From Gemmatimonadaceae bacterium (lineage in GTDB: Bacteria; Gemmatimonadota; Gemmatimonadetes; Gemmatimonadales; Gemmatimonadaceae): 44,475 nucleotides of DNA. Below, piece after piece: positions 1 to 7,284 of this stretch. The stretch is taken from contig JACMME010000171.1 in NCBI GenBank assembly GCA_014379205.1, forward strand, positions 1 through 44,475, in the 5' to 3' direction. Each line of letters opens with the position of its first letter. Positions within the stretch are counted from its first letter, which is position 1. The notes beneath the pieces were generated by a model. It ran no database searches. It had not been told where the DNA came from and was given only the letters and a program-made list of their open reading frames with translations. The position numbers were made by a program, and so were the translations under genes.

Positions 1-470
1 AGAAGCTGCAGCTTGCCGCCCGTCGACTTCAGGAGTGCGCGGGCGAACACCGCGCTTTCCGCAGGAGAACCGTCGAAGCTCAAATAGAAAGCGCCGGCAG
101 CCGGAGCGCTCCCGCTTTCGGCGGAGTTTTTCCAGGCACCGCTGGAGCCGGAGACGCGATACGTCTCGCTTACGGTATTCTTGAGGTAATCGTGCCCCGT
201 CGTTTCAACGTACGTCGGGATGCCATCCGCTCCGAGTCTCATGCGAGTTTGAAGTCGTGGACCTCGCCCGCGATCGTTGAATTCGAAGAACGCATGCCAC
301 TCGCCGTCCGCGCTCGCCCATGTCTTCATCTCTCCGGATGATCTCCCAGCGGAAAGGAAGGTGAAGCGCAGCGTGTCAGTCGCTGGCGCGGCCGATTGAG
401 CGCGGGCCGAAAATGCGTTCACTCCCGCGAAGGAAAGCGCGAGTACGACGGTCCTGTACGTGATATTCAC
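1..470 (-). CDS. Secreted amidohydrolase-like protein, N-terminal part (cut by window edge)
   Basis: An uninterrupted minus-strand frame runs from GTG at 470 off the left edge (156 codons visible). The GTG is preceded by a good ribosome site, GAGAGG, about 8 bases upstream, and no better start exists before an in-frame stop. The protein opens with a signal peptide ending near ARAQ. The visible part contains the segment FEFNDRGRGP followed by GADGIP and DYLK, which I associate with the N-terminal region that precedes the metal-dependent hydrolase domain of some large Acidobacteriota/Gemmatimonadota amidohydrolases. The catalytic domain itself lies outside the window, so the enzyme class is inferred from this N-terminal pattern only. 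It is transcribed away from the CcdA-like gene, with a REP-like repeat between them. Confidence 0.6.
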   Translation of the reverse strand, partial: MNITYRTVVLALSFAGVNAFSARAQSAAPATDTLRFTFLSAGRSSGEMKTWASADGEWHAFFEFNDRGRGPRLQTRMRLGADGIPTYVETTGHDYLKNTVSETYRVSGSSGAWKNSAESGSAPAAGAFYLSFDGSPAESAVFARALLKSTGGKLQL

Positions 471-548
471 ATGTCTACCCTCTCGTGCGAACTGTGGCGG
501 GAGTACGCGATCGGCGTAGATGACAGGTTGATGGGCATTCGCTCACGA

Positions 549-632
549 GTCATTGCGAGCCGCGAAGCGGCGAAGCAATCTCCTGGTTCAGTAAGCGGAG
601 GTTGCTTCGGCAATGCGTGTCCTCGCAACGAC
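549..632. repeat. REP-like imperfect palindrome, copy 1
   Basis: The left arm begins GTCATTGCGAGCCGCGAAG and the right arm ends with TCGCAACGAC, the near-complement of the left arm. The inner part carries GAAGCAATCTCC against GGAGGTTGCTTC. The whole unit can fold into a long imperfect hairpin. A second copy lies at 5203-5290. Dispersed palindromes with the core GTCATTGCGAG...GAAGCAATCTC occur in many bacterial genomes, so the family is not new. This copy sits directly upstream of the CcdA-like gene, in the divergent intergenic region. Confidence 0.8.
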
Positions 633-641
633 ATGAGGTGA

Positions 642-1436
642 GTGCATGCCGCAGACGAGAAAGTACTCCATTCAGACTTGTCCGGCACGGTGACAACGGC
701 GCGTTATCTTCCACCGGTGATCCCAGCCGACCTGCAATCCCAACTTTCTGCGCAGCCCGCGCTAGCCATTCCGATCGTTTTCGTCGCGGGCGTTCTTACC
801 AGCTTCACCCCCTGCATCTATCCAATGATACCGATAACGGCATCGCTGATCGGCGGGCAGGCGGTCGGTATCACGGTGCGCCGCCCAAAGCTACGAGCAC
901 TCGGTCTCAGCCTGGCCTACGCGATCGGGCTCGCAGCCGTATACGCGGCACTCGGGCTTTTCGCGGGACTTACCGGAAGCCTGTTCGGCTCCGTCAGCAC
1001 CAATCCCTGGCTGTACTTTGGAATGGCGAACCTCCTCATTCTCGCCGCTTTAGGAATGCTTGACATCATTCCCGTGCGCCTGCCTTCCAGGCTCGTTCAG
1101 CGTGCCGCGACCATGGGAACCGGTGGGCGCGTCGCAGGCACATTCGCGATGGGCGCCGCTTCCGGTCTGGTAGCCGCGCCGTGCTCCGCTCCCGTCATGG
1201 TAAGCGTCCTGACCTGGGTCTCGGCTACCGGGAGTGCCGTACTGGGATTTGTCTACTTGTTCGTCTTTTCGATTGGGATGAGTGCACTCCTGGTCGTGGT
1301 CGGTGTATCAGCCGGTGCCCTCTCGGGATTGCCTCGCGCTGGCGCCTGGATGATCTGGGTAAAGCGGGCATTCGCATTGATCATGCTGGGAGTCGCGGAA
1401 TACTATTTGATCAAGATGGGACAGCTGCTGTTTTGA
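642..1436 (+). CDS. CcdA/DsbD-type thiol-disulfide transmembrane transporter
   Basis: This 264-residue protein is almost entirely hydrophobic, with about six membrane helices. It has the two signature cysteines of the CcdA/DsbD transmembrane family: one in TPCIYPMIPIT (C58) and one in AAPCSAPV (C181). Proteins of this family pass electrons from cytoplasmic thioredoxin across the inner membrane to periplasmic partners, for cytochrome c maturation or protein disulfide reduction. The TlpA-like thioredoxin 30 bases downstream is the natural partner, and the two probably form an operon. The GTG at 642 overlaps the GAGGTGA sequence, so the start is uncertain; the conserved domain begins only around residue 36, and a later GTG (690) is possible. 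It could equally be called the central domain of DsbD without its periplasmic domains. Confidence 0.85.
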   Translation: MHAADEKVLHSDLSGTVTTARYLPPVIPADLQSQLSAQPALAIPIVFVAGVLTSFTPCIYPMIPITASLIGGQAVGITVRRPKLRALGLSLAYAIGLAAVYAALGLFAGLTGSLFGSVSTNPWLYFGMANLLILAALGMLDIIPVRLPSRLVQRAATMGTGGRVAGTFAMGAASGLVAAPCSAPVMVSVLTWVSATGSAVLGFVYLFVFSIGMSALLVVVGVSAGALSGLPRAGAWMIWVKRAFALIMLGVAEYYLIKMGQLLF

Positions 1437-1466
1437 TCGATGTATTGGTAAAACAAATCGCATGGT

Positions 1467-2024
1467 GTGCTTCAATTTGATTCGCTGAGACATACTTTCC
1501 CCACCAGGCCTTTCAACTCACCCCCGTCGAGACTTGTTTTGACACGCATTCTTGCAGTTCTGACTGCCGGCTTCCTGTCCAGCGCTCTCAATGCGCAAGA
1601 CGCTTCCCTCGATATCGGTAGCAAGGCGCCGTCCGCCGTAGTACAGACTCTGGATGGAAAACCTTTCGACATCGGGCGCTACATCGGCAAGACGCCCGTC
1701 GTTCTGGAGTTTTGGGCTACCTGGTGCTCCCTGTGCAAGGATCTTGAGCCTGCGCTGCGCGCGGCTCACACCAAGTTCGGCAAGCAGGTGAAATTCGTCG
1801 GAATCGCGGTCTCGATCAATCAGACGCCGCAACGCGTAAAACTTTACGCCGCAAAGCATAAGCTCCCGCTGGAGATCTATTTCGACAAGAAGGGCGACGC
1901 TTCCACCGCCTACGATGTTATCGCGACATCGACCATAGTCGTTATCGACCGCAAGGGGATGGTTGTATACACGGGACAGGGTGGTGACCAGGACATCGAG
2001 GCGGCGATTAAAAAGGCGTTGTAG
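1467..2024 (+). CDS. TlpA-like periplasmic thioredoxin
   Basis: The protein of up to 185 residues has an N-terminal hydrophobic segment (about residues 27-43, ending near LNAQ) that looks like a signal peptide, then a thioredoxin fold of the TlpA/AhpC-TSA type. The active site is WCSLC (C87, C90) after the strand VVLEFWATW. The cis-proline region is replaced by ATSTIVVIDRKG, in which the usual Pro is not evident. It should act as a periplasmic thiol reductase supplied with electrons by the CcdA-like protein encoded just upstream. Two starts are possible: GTG 1467, or TTG 1539, which would begin right before the signal peptide; neither has a strong ribosome site. It ends 38 bases before the convergent kinase gene. 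Confidence 0.85.
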   Translation: MLQFDSLRHTFPTRPFNSPPSRLVLTRILAVLTAGFLSSALNAQDASLDIGSKAPSAVVQTLDGKPFDIGRYIGKTPVVLEFWATWCSLCKDLEPALRAAHTKFGKQVKFVGIAVSINQTPQRVKLYAAKHKLPLEIYFDKKGDASTAYDVIATSTIVVIDRKGMVVYTGQGGDQDIEAAIKKAL

Positions 2025-2062
2025 CTACGCTACACGACCCCACGACCGCATTCGAACGCGGC

Positions 2063-5000
2063 TCAGCGATCGTCGCTATTTGACAGGGCGGCGCGCGCGG
2101 CGTTCCTCATCCAGTGGTGGGCAGGGACCGGCATGTCGTACTCGGTTAGAAAGCGCTGGTAATACGCTCGCGACTGGGCTGTGCGGCCCTGTGCCGCTTC
2201 AATCTGTGCTCGCTCGAAGTAAGCCAAGCCGGCGAGCATCCGATTCGCGTGCGCCAGCCTGAAATTCTCGACAGGTAGGACCGCCTCGTACCATGCAAGC
2301 AGGCGAGCTGCACCATCCGTGCGCCTTTCCTCTCGCAACCAACGGGCAGCAGCGAGACGGTTGACGGCCGTCACGTAGGAATGGCTGCGTCCGATGCGCC
2401 GAAACTGAAAGCTGTCCGCAATCTGACGCTCCATTGTAATCAGGGACTCCGCGGCGGCGGCCTTTTTCCCGTTGAGCTCCAGCGCGAATGCTGCGAGCGA
2501 ACGGGCAACGATTGGTGCGAGGGGTGCGGAATCCAGCGAAGCCAGGGCAGCTTGCGCATCTTTCACGGCGGCAGAATCCCTCCTCGCTGCCCCGGTGATT
2601 CCCTCCGCCCACGCGACCTCCGCACGTTCCTCTACAGAAAGTTCTTCCTTCCAGGGTGTAAGAGTAGCATGCCACTGGTGCAGCGCTGCCGAGTCCACAG
2701 CGCCGAGCCAGAAGCCGAGAGCTGAAAGACTGTAACCCTCAAGCGTGGCAGAGCCGGGACTCGGCGAGGCTTGCACGTAGTTGGCGGCGGCGATCAGGGC
2801 TGAGTCCCAGCTTCCTCGAGCCGCCCAGGACTGCGACATGGCGCGCCACTGGGCTGCGACAATGTCCGCTGGAGGGGTGCGTTTGAGAATACGGCGTGCC
2901 AGGTCGATCTGCGCTTGGGGGAATTCGTAGAGCAACATGCTACCGCTTAGCGCTGTGGCAGGAATTTTCCCCCGATACCCCGCGAGAATGCTGGCGCCCA
3001 ACTCGGCATTGGACGAGTCAGGAACGCCACCCGACCTCACCAACTTGTCGAGGTATTCGTACAGCCCGAACTCGTTTAGTCCGCCAGGCTGAGTTCCGAG
3101 CGAGTCGTAGCGCAGTCGTCGCAGTTCCTGAAGCGCTCGTCTCGTGGCCGCCGAATCCCGCTGGTAGATGGTGATCCAGGTGAGGTGCAACCATGCCGGG
3201 ATGAGATCAGGGTTGAGCGCCAGAAGATGCTCGAGCGCCGTGCGTGAATCGGCGTAGGTGGTGCCAAGATATCCCCCGTCGTGCACGAGCTGATCCATGT
3301 ATTGCAGCCAAGCGGGCCAATAGTCGGGGAAGCGTTCGGTCACTGCCCTGACACGGGCAAGCCGCTGGTTGGCGCTGATGCCTCGCTCGCGTGACTCGAT
3401 CAGGAGGCGATCACGCTCGGGGAGCTTGCCTCGGTTGTCCCAGTACGCCCTGTAGACGGAGCTATCAACAGGCGAACCGTGCCAGCTCTTGACGTACCCG
3501 TGCCGCCAGTAGGCAAACCAGAAGGTAGAATCAGCCTTGATTGCTTCAGCGAAAGCATCTGCCGCCTTGAAAAACTGGTTTTCGGCAATCGCTCGTTCCC
3601 CATCCAGAAATGCGCGCAGCGCGGGGATGGAGCGCGTGGTAACAGCCCCCAGGCTTGGCGTCGGCGCCGCGTCGCCGCGCCAGATCTGGCGGAACAGTGC
3701 GAGTGCCGCCGAATCAGACAGGGCGACAATGTCGTTCGCCGGTCCTACCACAGTTACTCTTGCGAGAGGATTCGCACCACTCGTCGGAAAGAGACCGAAC
3801 TCGAGCCGCACACCCTCTGGTACACGCACCAGACTGCCATAACCAACGCTGCTGGCGTTGAGCCTGCGACCGAGCGCCATTGCCTGCTTTGCCGCGGCCG
3901 GCGGTGTGTTTCCGCGGCCCGTTTGTGCCAGGACGGTCATGGCGTCGCTCGTGCGAATTCCACCCACACCGTCAAGTGTTGCGCTCAACGTGATAACAAG
4001 CTCTCTGCCGAGGCGAATTAACGCTGTGTCACCCCCGGCCGAAGTGAAGGGCATGAACGCGATAGTTGATCCAGCGTCGGGAATCTGCGCGCTGTCTCGC
4101 GCTGTGCGACTACGCAGCAGCGCGACCGAGCCAACGAGTAGACCGGCCAGCCCCACCGCCAAAGCCACGGGCCAGTGTCGCCTCTTGCCGGCCGGGTCGC
4201 GCTCCGCCCCACGCGCCACTTCCGCCGGCTTGGCGCTGAGTGCCGTCAGCGCTTGCGCGAACTGTCCTATGGGATTGAACCGGTCGGCTGGTGTCTTCGC
4301 AAGCGCTCGTGCGAGCGCGGCGGCAACCTCTGCACGCACAGACGGGCGGATCTGCCTGATAGGACGTGGCTCAGCGACAAGATGCTGATGGATGACACTC
4401 TCCAGCGTTGGTCCAGAGAACGGCGGCTGGCCCGCGAGCATTTCGTACAGTACGCAGCCCAGGCTGTAGAGATCGCTACGTCCATCAATTTCGCGCTCGC
4501 CGGCAGCCTGCTCCGGACTCATGTAAGCCGGAGTTCCCAGCGACATTCCCGTCTGCGTCAGCCTCTCCTCGCTAGCCGCCGAAACCGCCCGCGCTATCCC
4601 GAAATCGGCTACTATCGCATGGCCCGCCTGAAGGAGGATGTTTTCTGGTTTGATGTCGCGATGCACTACGCCGCGGCTGTGCGCGTACGCGAGCGCGTCA
4701 GCAACCTCGCGAGCTACGCGAACTGCGTCGTCGAGTGGAAGCTGCTTTTCACGCTCCAGGCGCGCGCGAAGCGACTCGCCCTCGACGAAAGGCATGACGT
4801 AGTAGAGCATCCCGTCAGCGTCGCCGGAGTCATACAACGGCAAGATGTGGGGATGATGGAGTCCGGCGGCAATCTCGATCTCGCGGAGAAAACGCTCCGG
4901 CCCCAGAGCGGCGGCGAGCTCGGGCCGAAGTACCTTGAGCGCAACCTGGCGTCGATGCTTCAAGTCCTCGGCGAGGTACACCACAGCCATCCCACCGGTA

Positions 5001-5074
5001 CCTAGCTCGCGCTCGATTCGATAGCGGTCTCCACGAGCCGCGAATAGCCGGGCCACCTGGTCAAGGGCATTCAA
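2063..5074 (-). CDS. Membrane serine/threonine protein kinase with C-terminal TPR region
   Basis: This 1003-residue protein has a complete Hanks-type kinase domain: glycine loop GTGGMAVVY (25-33), ATP-binding lysine in VALKVL (K47), catalytic HRDIKPEN (D140), DFG at 157-159 and TPAYMSPEQ. One membrane helix follows (about 301-320). The outer part starts with STIAFMPF, resembling the FlgO/TolB-N-like domain often found in such kinases, and continues as a long helical region with TPR-like repeats. The kinase thus faces the cytoplasm and the TPR part is probably periplasmic. The start is TTG at 5074; an in-frame stop lies immediately upstream, and the AAGGAG sequence is about 15 bases away. A GTG at codon 7 is an alternative. 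The substrate is unknown. Confidence 0.9.
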   Translation of the reverse strand: MNALDQVARLFAARGDRYRIERELGTGGMAVVYLAEDLKHRRQVALKVLRPELAAALGPERFLREIEIAAGLHHPHILPLYDSGDADGMLYYVMPFVEGESLRARLEREKQLPLDDAVRVAREVADALAYAHSRGVVHRDIKPENILLQAGHAIVADFGIARAVSAASEERLTQTGMSLGTPAYMSPEQAAGEREIDGRSDLYSLGCVLYEMLAGQPPFSGPTLESVIHQHLVAEPRPIRQIRPSVRAEVAAALARALAKTPADRFNPIGQFAQALTALSAKPAEVARGAERDPAGKRRHWPVALAVGLAGLLVGSVALLRSRTARDSAQIPDAGSTIAFMPFTSAGGDTALIRLGRELVITLSATLDGVGGIRTSDAMTVLAQTGRGNTPPAAAKQAMALGRRLNASSVGYGSLVRVPEGVRLEFGLFPTSGANPLARVTVVGPANDIVALSDSAALALFRQIWRGDAAPTPSLGAVTTRSIPALRAFLDGERAIAENQFFKAADAFAEAIKADSTFWFAYWRHGYVKSWHGSPVDSSVYRAYWDNRGKLPERDRLLIESRERGISANQRLARVRAVTERFPDYWPAWLQYMDQLVHDGGYLGTTYADSRTALEHLLALNPDLIPAWLHLTWITIYQRDSAATRRALQELRRLRYDSLGTQPGGLNEFGLYEYLDKLVRSGGVPDSSNAELGASILAGYRGKIPATALSGSMLLYEFPQAQIDLARRILKRTPPADIVAAQWRAMSQSWAARGSWDSALIAAANYVQASPSPGSATLEGYSLSALGFWLGAVDSAALHQWHATLTPWKEELSVEERAEVAWAEGITGAARRDSAAVKDAQAALASLDSAPLAPIVARSLAAFALELNGKKAAAAESLITMERQIADSFQFRRIGRSHSYVTAVNRLAAARWLREERRTDGAARLLAWYEAVLPVENFRLAHANRMLAGLAYFERAQIEAAQGRTAQSRAYYQRFLTEYDMPVPAHHWMRNAARAALSNSDDR

Positions 5075-5202
5075 CTAGCGGATCCATTCTCCTTCAGTTA
5101 CCTAGATGAAATCAACTCTCTGACGTTACATGCCCAATATGGGACGACCACGTTTCGTATGCCATTCCCATGTGATGTCCCGCGGTTCTGCGTGAACAGC
5201 AT

Positions 5203-5290
5203 GTCATTGTGAGGACACGTAGGGTCCGAGGCAATCTCTGTTTCAAGCCGAACGAGGAGATTGCTTCGCCGCTGCGCGGCTCGCAATGAC
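5203..5290. repeat. REP-like imperfect palindrome, copy 2
   Basis: The left arm is GTCATTGTGAGGACACG and the right arm ends GCGGCTCGCAATGAC, with the inner pair GAGGCAATCTC and GAGATTGCTTCGCCG. It is the same family as 549-632 but with the two arms exchanged in how well they match the consensus: here the right arm is the better one. It lies between the kinase promoter region and the rpsU promoter. Confidence 0.8.
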
Positions 5291-5530
5291 TCGAATCGGG
5301 CGCCGCAGAATTTCGGGACACCACTCTGGTTCTCACGTATGTGAAAGACGTATGGGAAGACCCTGTCCCTTGTCGCGTCACTCCAAGCACTACCATTTCA
5401 CGACAGCTCGTGCAGGCGCATTCCTTTTACGGCGGGTGGGAGGGAATCGTCATTGGTTATAGAATCGAGATCGCCGACTCCAAAAAGGGACGCTCCGAAG
5501 CGAGCCGAGCCCTGATCACGTCGGTGGCCT

Positions 5531-5559
5531 TTGACTTGGGAACCCGGCATTACTATCTT
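5531..5559 (+). promoter_or_regulatory. Candidate sigma-70 promoter for rpsU-infA
   Basis: TTGACT (5531-5536) and TATCTT (5554-5559) are separated by exactly 17 bases. This is the best sigma-70-like match I found upstream of rpsU. It would give a leader of about 135 bases containing the hairpin at 5616-5647. The call is from sequence only. Confidence 0.5.
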
Positions 5560-5615
5560 GAAGGGCGGTATTGTGGACCGCACGTCGTGCCATCCCAGCC
5601 GACAATTCTGCGAAC

Positions 5616-5647
5616 GGGGACTTCGATCGAATGCGGAGTCCCCTTTT
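5616..5647 (+). terminator. Terminator-like hairpin in the rpsU leader
   Basis: A 10-bp stem (5616-5625 with 5634-5643, core GGGGACT/AGTCCCC, one T-G pair) closes an 8-base loop and is followed at once by TTTT (5644-5647). It lies downstream of the candidate promoter at 5531 and about 55 bases before the rpsU start. It could be an attenuator for rpsU-infA, or a terminator insulating a promoter that lies further downstream (5652-5681). Confidence 0.55.
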
Positions 5648-5651
5648 CGCC

Positions 5652-5681
5652 TCGACAAATTCACATGGCCGTCGCGGTAAT
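5652..5681 (+). promoter_or_regulatory. Alternative weak promoter for rpsU-infA
   Basis: TCGACA (5652-5657) and GGTAAT (5676-5681) are spaced by 18 bases. The -10 match is modest (four of six). If this is the real promoter, transcription would start only about 12-15 bases before the rpsU start codon and the upstream hairpin would not be part of the message. Confidence 0.25.
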
Positions 5682-5701
5682 CCGCGGTGGCGGGAGAGAG
5701 A

Positions 5702-5896
5702 ATGACGTACATCGTAATTGAAGAAAGCGATCGGTTGGACTGGGCGCTCAAGAAGTTCAAGCGTGAAATGATTCGCTCCGGTCTTCTCGCCGATCTCCGC
5801 AAGAAGCGTTTCTATGTCAAGCCGAGTGAAGCCCGCCAACGGAAGTCGGCTGCGGCACGCAGGCGAAACGCCCGAAGCAATCGCAAGGAAGGCTAA
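5702..5896 (+). CDS. rpsU: 30S ribosomal protein S21
   Basis: This small basic protein (64 residues from ATG 5702) matches bS21 along its full length: an N-terminal stretch IVIEESDRLDWALKKFKRE, the middle segment FYVKPSEARQRK, and an Arg/Lys-rich tail. S21 binds the 30S platform near the 3' end of 16S rRNA and helps mRNA pairing during initiation. ATG 5702 is chosen because GGGAGAGAGA stands immediately before it and the family starts at this methionine; a GTG 15 bases earlier is in frame but would add five non-conserved residues. infA follows after three bases, so the two initiation proteins are probably co-translated. Confidence 0.96.
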   Translation: MTYIVIEESDRLDWALKKFKREMIRSGLLADLRKKRFYVKPSEARQRKSAAARRRNARSNRKEG

Positions 5897-5899
5897 AGC

Positions 5900-6118
5900 G
5901 TGGCCAAGCAGGAAGCCATCGAGCTCGAGGGTACGGTCGCCGAAGTTCTACCCAACGCGACTTTTCGTGTAACGGTCAACGGCGGTCACGATGTTCTCGC
6001 CACACTTGGCGGCAAGATGCGGCAGTTCCGCATACGAGTATTGCAGGGTGATGCGGTGAAGATCGAGGTTTCGCCCTATGATCTCTCCCGCGGCCGCATC
6101 ACCTACCGGCACAAGTAG
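5900..6118 (+). CDS. infA: Translation initiation factor IF-1
   Basis: The 72-residue product is a typical IF-1: an S1/OB-fold protein with [18 protein letters not shown] at the N-terminus, GGKMRQ in the middle and [13 protein letters not shown] at the end. IF-1 occupies the A site of the 30S subunit during initiation and works with IF-2 and IF-3. It starts with GTG at 5900, three bases after the rpsU stop; its ribosome site AAGGAAGG lies inside the last codons of rpsU. In many bacteria infA is in the ribosomal protein cluster next to rpmJ; here it is paired with rpsU instead. It ends 26 bases from the convergent fabI gene. Confidence 0.97.
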   Translation: MAKQEAIELEGTVAEVLPNATFRVTVNGGHDVLATLGGKMRQFRIRVLQGDAVKIEVSPYDLSRGRITYRHK

Positions 6119-6144
6119 CGGTCACACAGCGCCGCGCGTCGTAC

Positions 6145-7059
6145 TTACGGCTGCTGTGCGGCTCCCTCGCTGGGTTGCACCGCCATTCCCATACTATGGT
6201 AGCCTTTGTCAACGTAGATCACCGTACCGGTGATTCCGCTGGCAAGCGGGCTTGAAAGAAACGCGGCAGCGGCGCCGACCTCACGCGCTGTGAGCGCTTC
6301 CGAGAGCGGCGCGTTCAGGGCAACGTACTCCACCATCTTGTCGATGATGCCTATAGCGCTGGCCGCGCGAGACGCCAGCGGTCCCGCCGAGATGGTGTTG
6401 ACCCTCAACCCATACTTGCGACCCGCTTCGTAAGCCAGAACGCGTGTGTCGCTCTCGAGCGCCGCTTTCGCCGACGACATTCCTCCGCCGTATCCAGGAA
6501 TTACACGCTCGCCTGCCATATAGGTGAGCGAGAGAAAAGAACCGCCATCGCGCATGATTGGACCGAATCGGCTCACCATTGCCACCAGCGAGTAGGCACT
6601 CACGCTTAGCGCCGTCAGGTACCCGGCCCGGCTTGTTTCGAGAAGCGGCTTCCTTACCTCGGGACCATTGGCCAGAGAATGTATGACGATGTCGAGTGGC
6701 CGAGCCTCGAAATCCGCGACGATGCGAGCCGCGCACCCCCCGATAGAGAAGTCTCCAAGGTCCTTGTAGCGTTTGTTCTCGCGAATGTCGCTGGGAGCAT
6801 CCGCCAAGGTGGAATATTCCGCATCCAGCGGATAAACCTTCTCGAATTCAAGCATCCCCCCATCACTCAAGCGGCGTGAGCCGTCCAGTTTCCCGCGCTG
6901 CAGAAGATTCAGAAAAATATTGAGGGCAGGCGGCCAGGTGCCGAGCACAACCGAAGCACCAGCTTCGATGAGCGACTTGGCTATGGCGAACCCGTAGCCA
7001 GCGTCATCTGCAACACCAGCGACAAGGGCGCGTTTTCCGGTGAGATCCAGGGAGAGCAT
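6145..7059 (-). CDS. fabI: Enoyl-ACP reductase, plastid/Chlamydia-type FabI
   Basis: The 304-residue protein is an NAD(P)H-dependent enoyl-acyl carrier protein reductase, the last step of fatty acid chain elongation. The Rossmann motif is [16 protein letters not shown]. It contains the long insertion between strands 2 and 3 (TWPPALNIF..., NKRY) typical of plant and Chlamydia ENR, then [17 protein letters not shown], and the catalytic region [20 protein letters not shown] with its Tyr and Lys, followed by [13 protein letters not shown]. Standard proteobacterial FabI is about 260 residues and lacks the insertion. ATG 7059 is chosen because the family begins here; the frame stays open upstream but runs through a heptamer repeat. 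The start has no clear ribosome site. Confidence 0.93.
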   Translation of the reverse strand: MLSLDLTGKRALVAGVADDAGYGFAIAKSLIEAGASVVLGTWPPALNIFLNLLQRGKLDGSRRLSDGGMLEFEKVYPLDAEYSTLADAPSDIRENKRYKDLGDFSIGGCAARIVADFEARPLDIVIHSLANGPEVRKPLLETSRAGYLTALSVSAYSLVAMVSRFGPIMRDGGSFLSLTYMAGERVIPGYGGGMSSAKAALESDTRVLAYEAGRKYGLRVNTISAGPLASRAASAIGIIDKMVEYVALNAPLSEALTAREVGAAAAFLSSPLASGITGTVIYVDKGYHSMGMAVQPSEGAAQQP

Positions 7060-7112
7060 TGGAAGGGTGATAATGAAAGTGGTAGTTGGATGCAAGCGAA
7101 GCGGGAACTGGA

Positions 7113-7284
7113 GACCAGGAACCAGGAACCAGGGACCAGGCAACGGACAACGCGCATCAGGCTTGGGCAACCGAACTGACACCTGTCAAACGGGAGACGT
7201 CACTCAGTGCTTTTGTCGGAACGAACTCGCAATTCCTTCGTTTCCGGTTTCTGGCTTTTGACTCCTGGTTCCTGGTTCCTGGTT
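7113..7284. repeat. Heptamer inverted array, locus A (RACCAGG)
   Basis: The left arm (7113-7140) has four consecutive heptamers of the form [GA]ACCAGG. The right arm (7264-7284) has three consecutive CCTGGTT units, which are the reverse complement, with decayed units on either side (for example CCTGTTC after it). The spacer is 123 bp. The left arm is between fabI and the decarboxylase gene; the right arm lies inside the annotated 3' end of the decarboxylase frame. The two arms could pair in RNA or cruciform DNA. Confidence 0.85.

Larger units (their letters stand above)
5075..5701. other. Gene-free region upstream of rpsU
   Basis: This 627-bp region separates the kinase start from rpsU. It holds a REP-like repeat (5203-5290), a candidate promoter (5531-5559), a terminator-like hairpin (5616-5647) and a second, weaker promoter-like pair (5652-5681). 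I see nothing convincing in 5075-5202 or 5291-5530. An open frame from 5341 to 5721 has no recognisable family and runs through the promoter and hairpin, so I do not call it a gene. Confidence 0.7.

Noticed and set aside
4175-5005. Long plus-strand open frame (276 codons) opposite the first kinase
   Set aside because: It is antisense to a clear kinase domain, has no recognisable family, and such shadow frames are usual in high-GC DNA.
5341-5721. Open frame before rpsU
   Set aside because: No family, and it runs across a promoter-like pair, a terminator-like hairpin and the ribosome site of rpsU.
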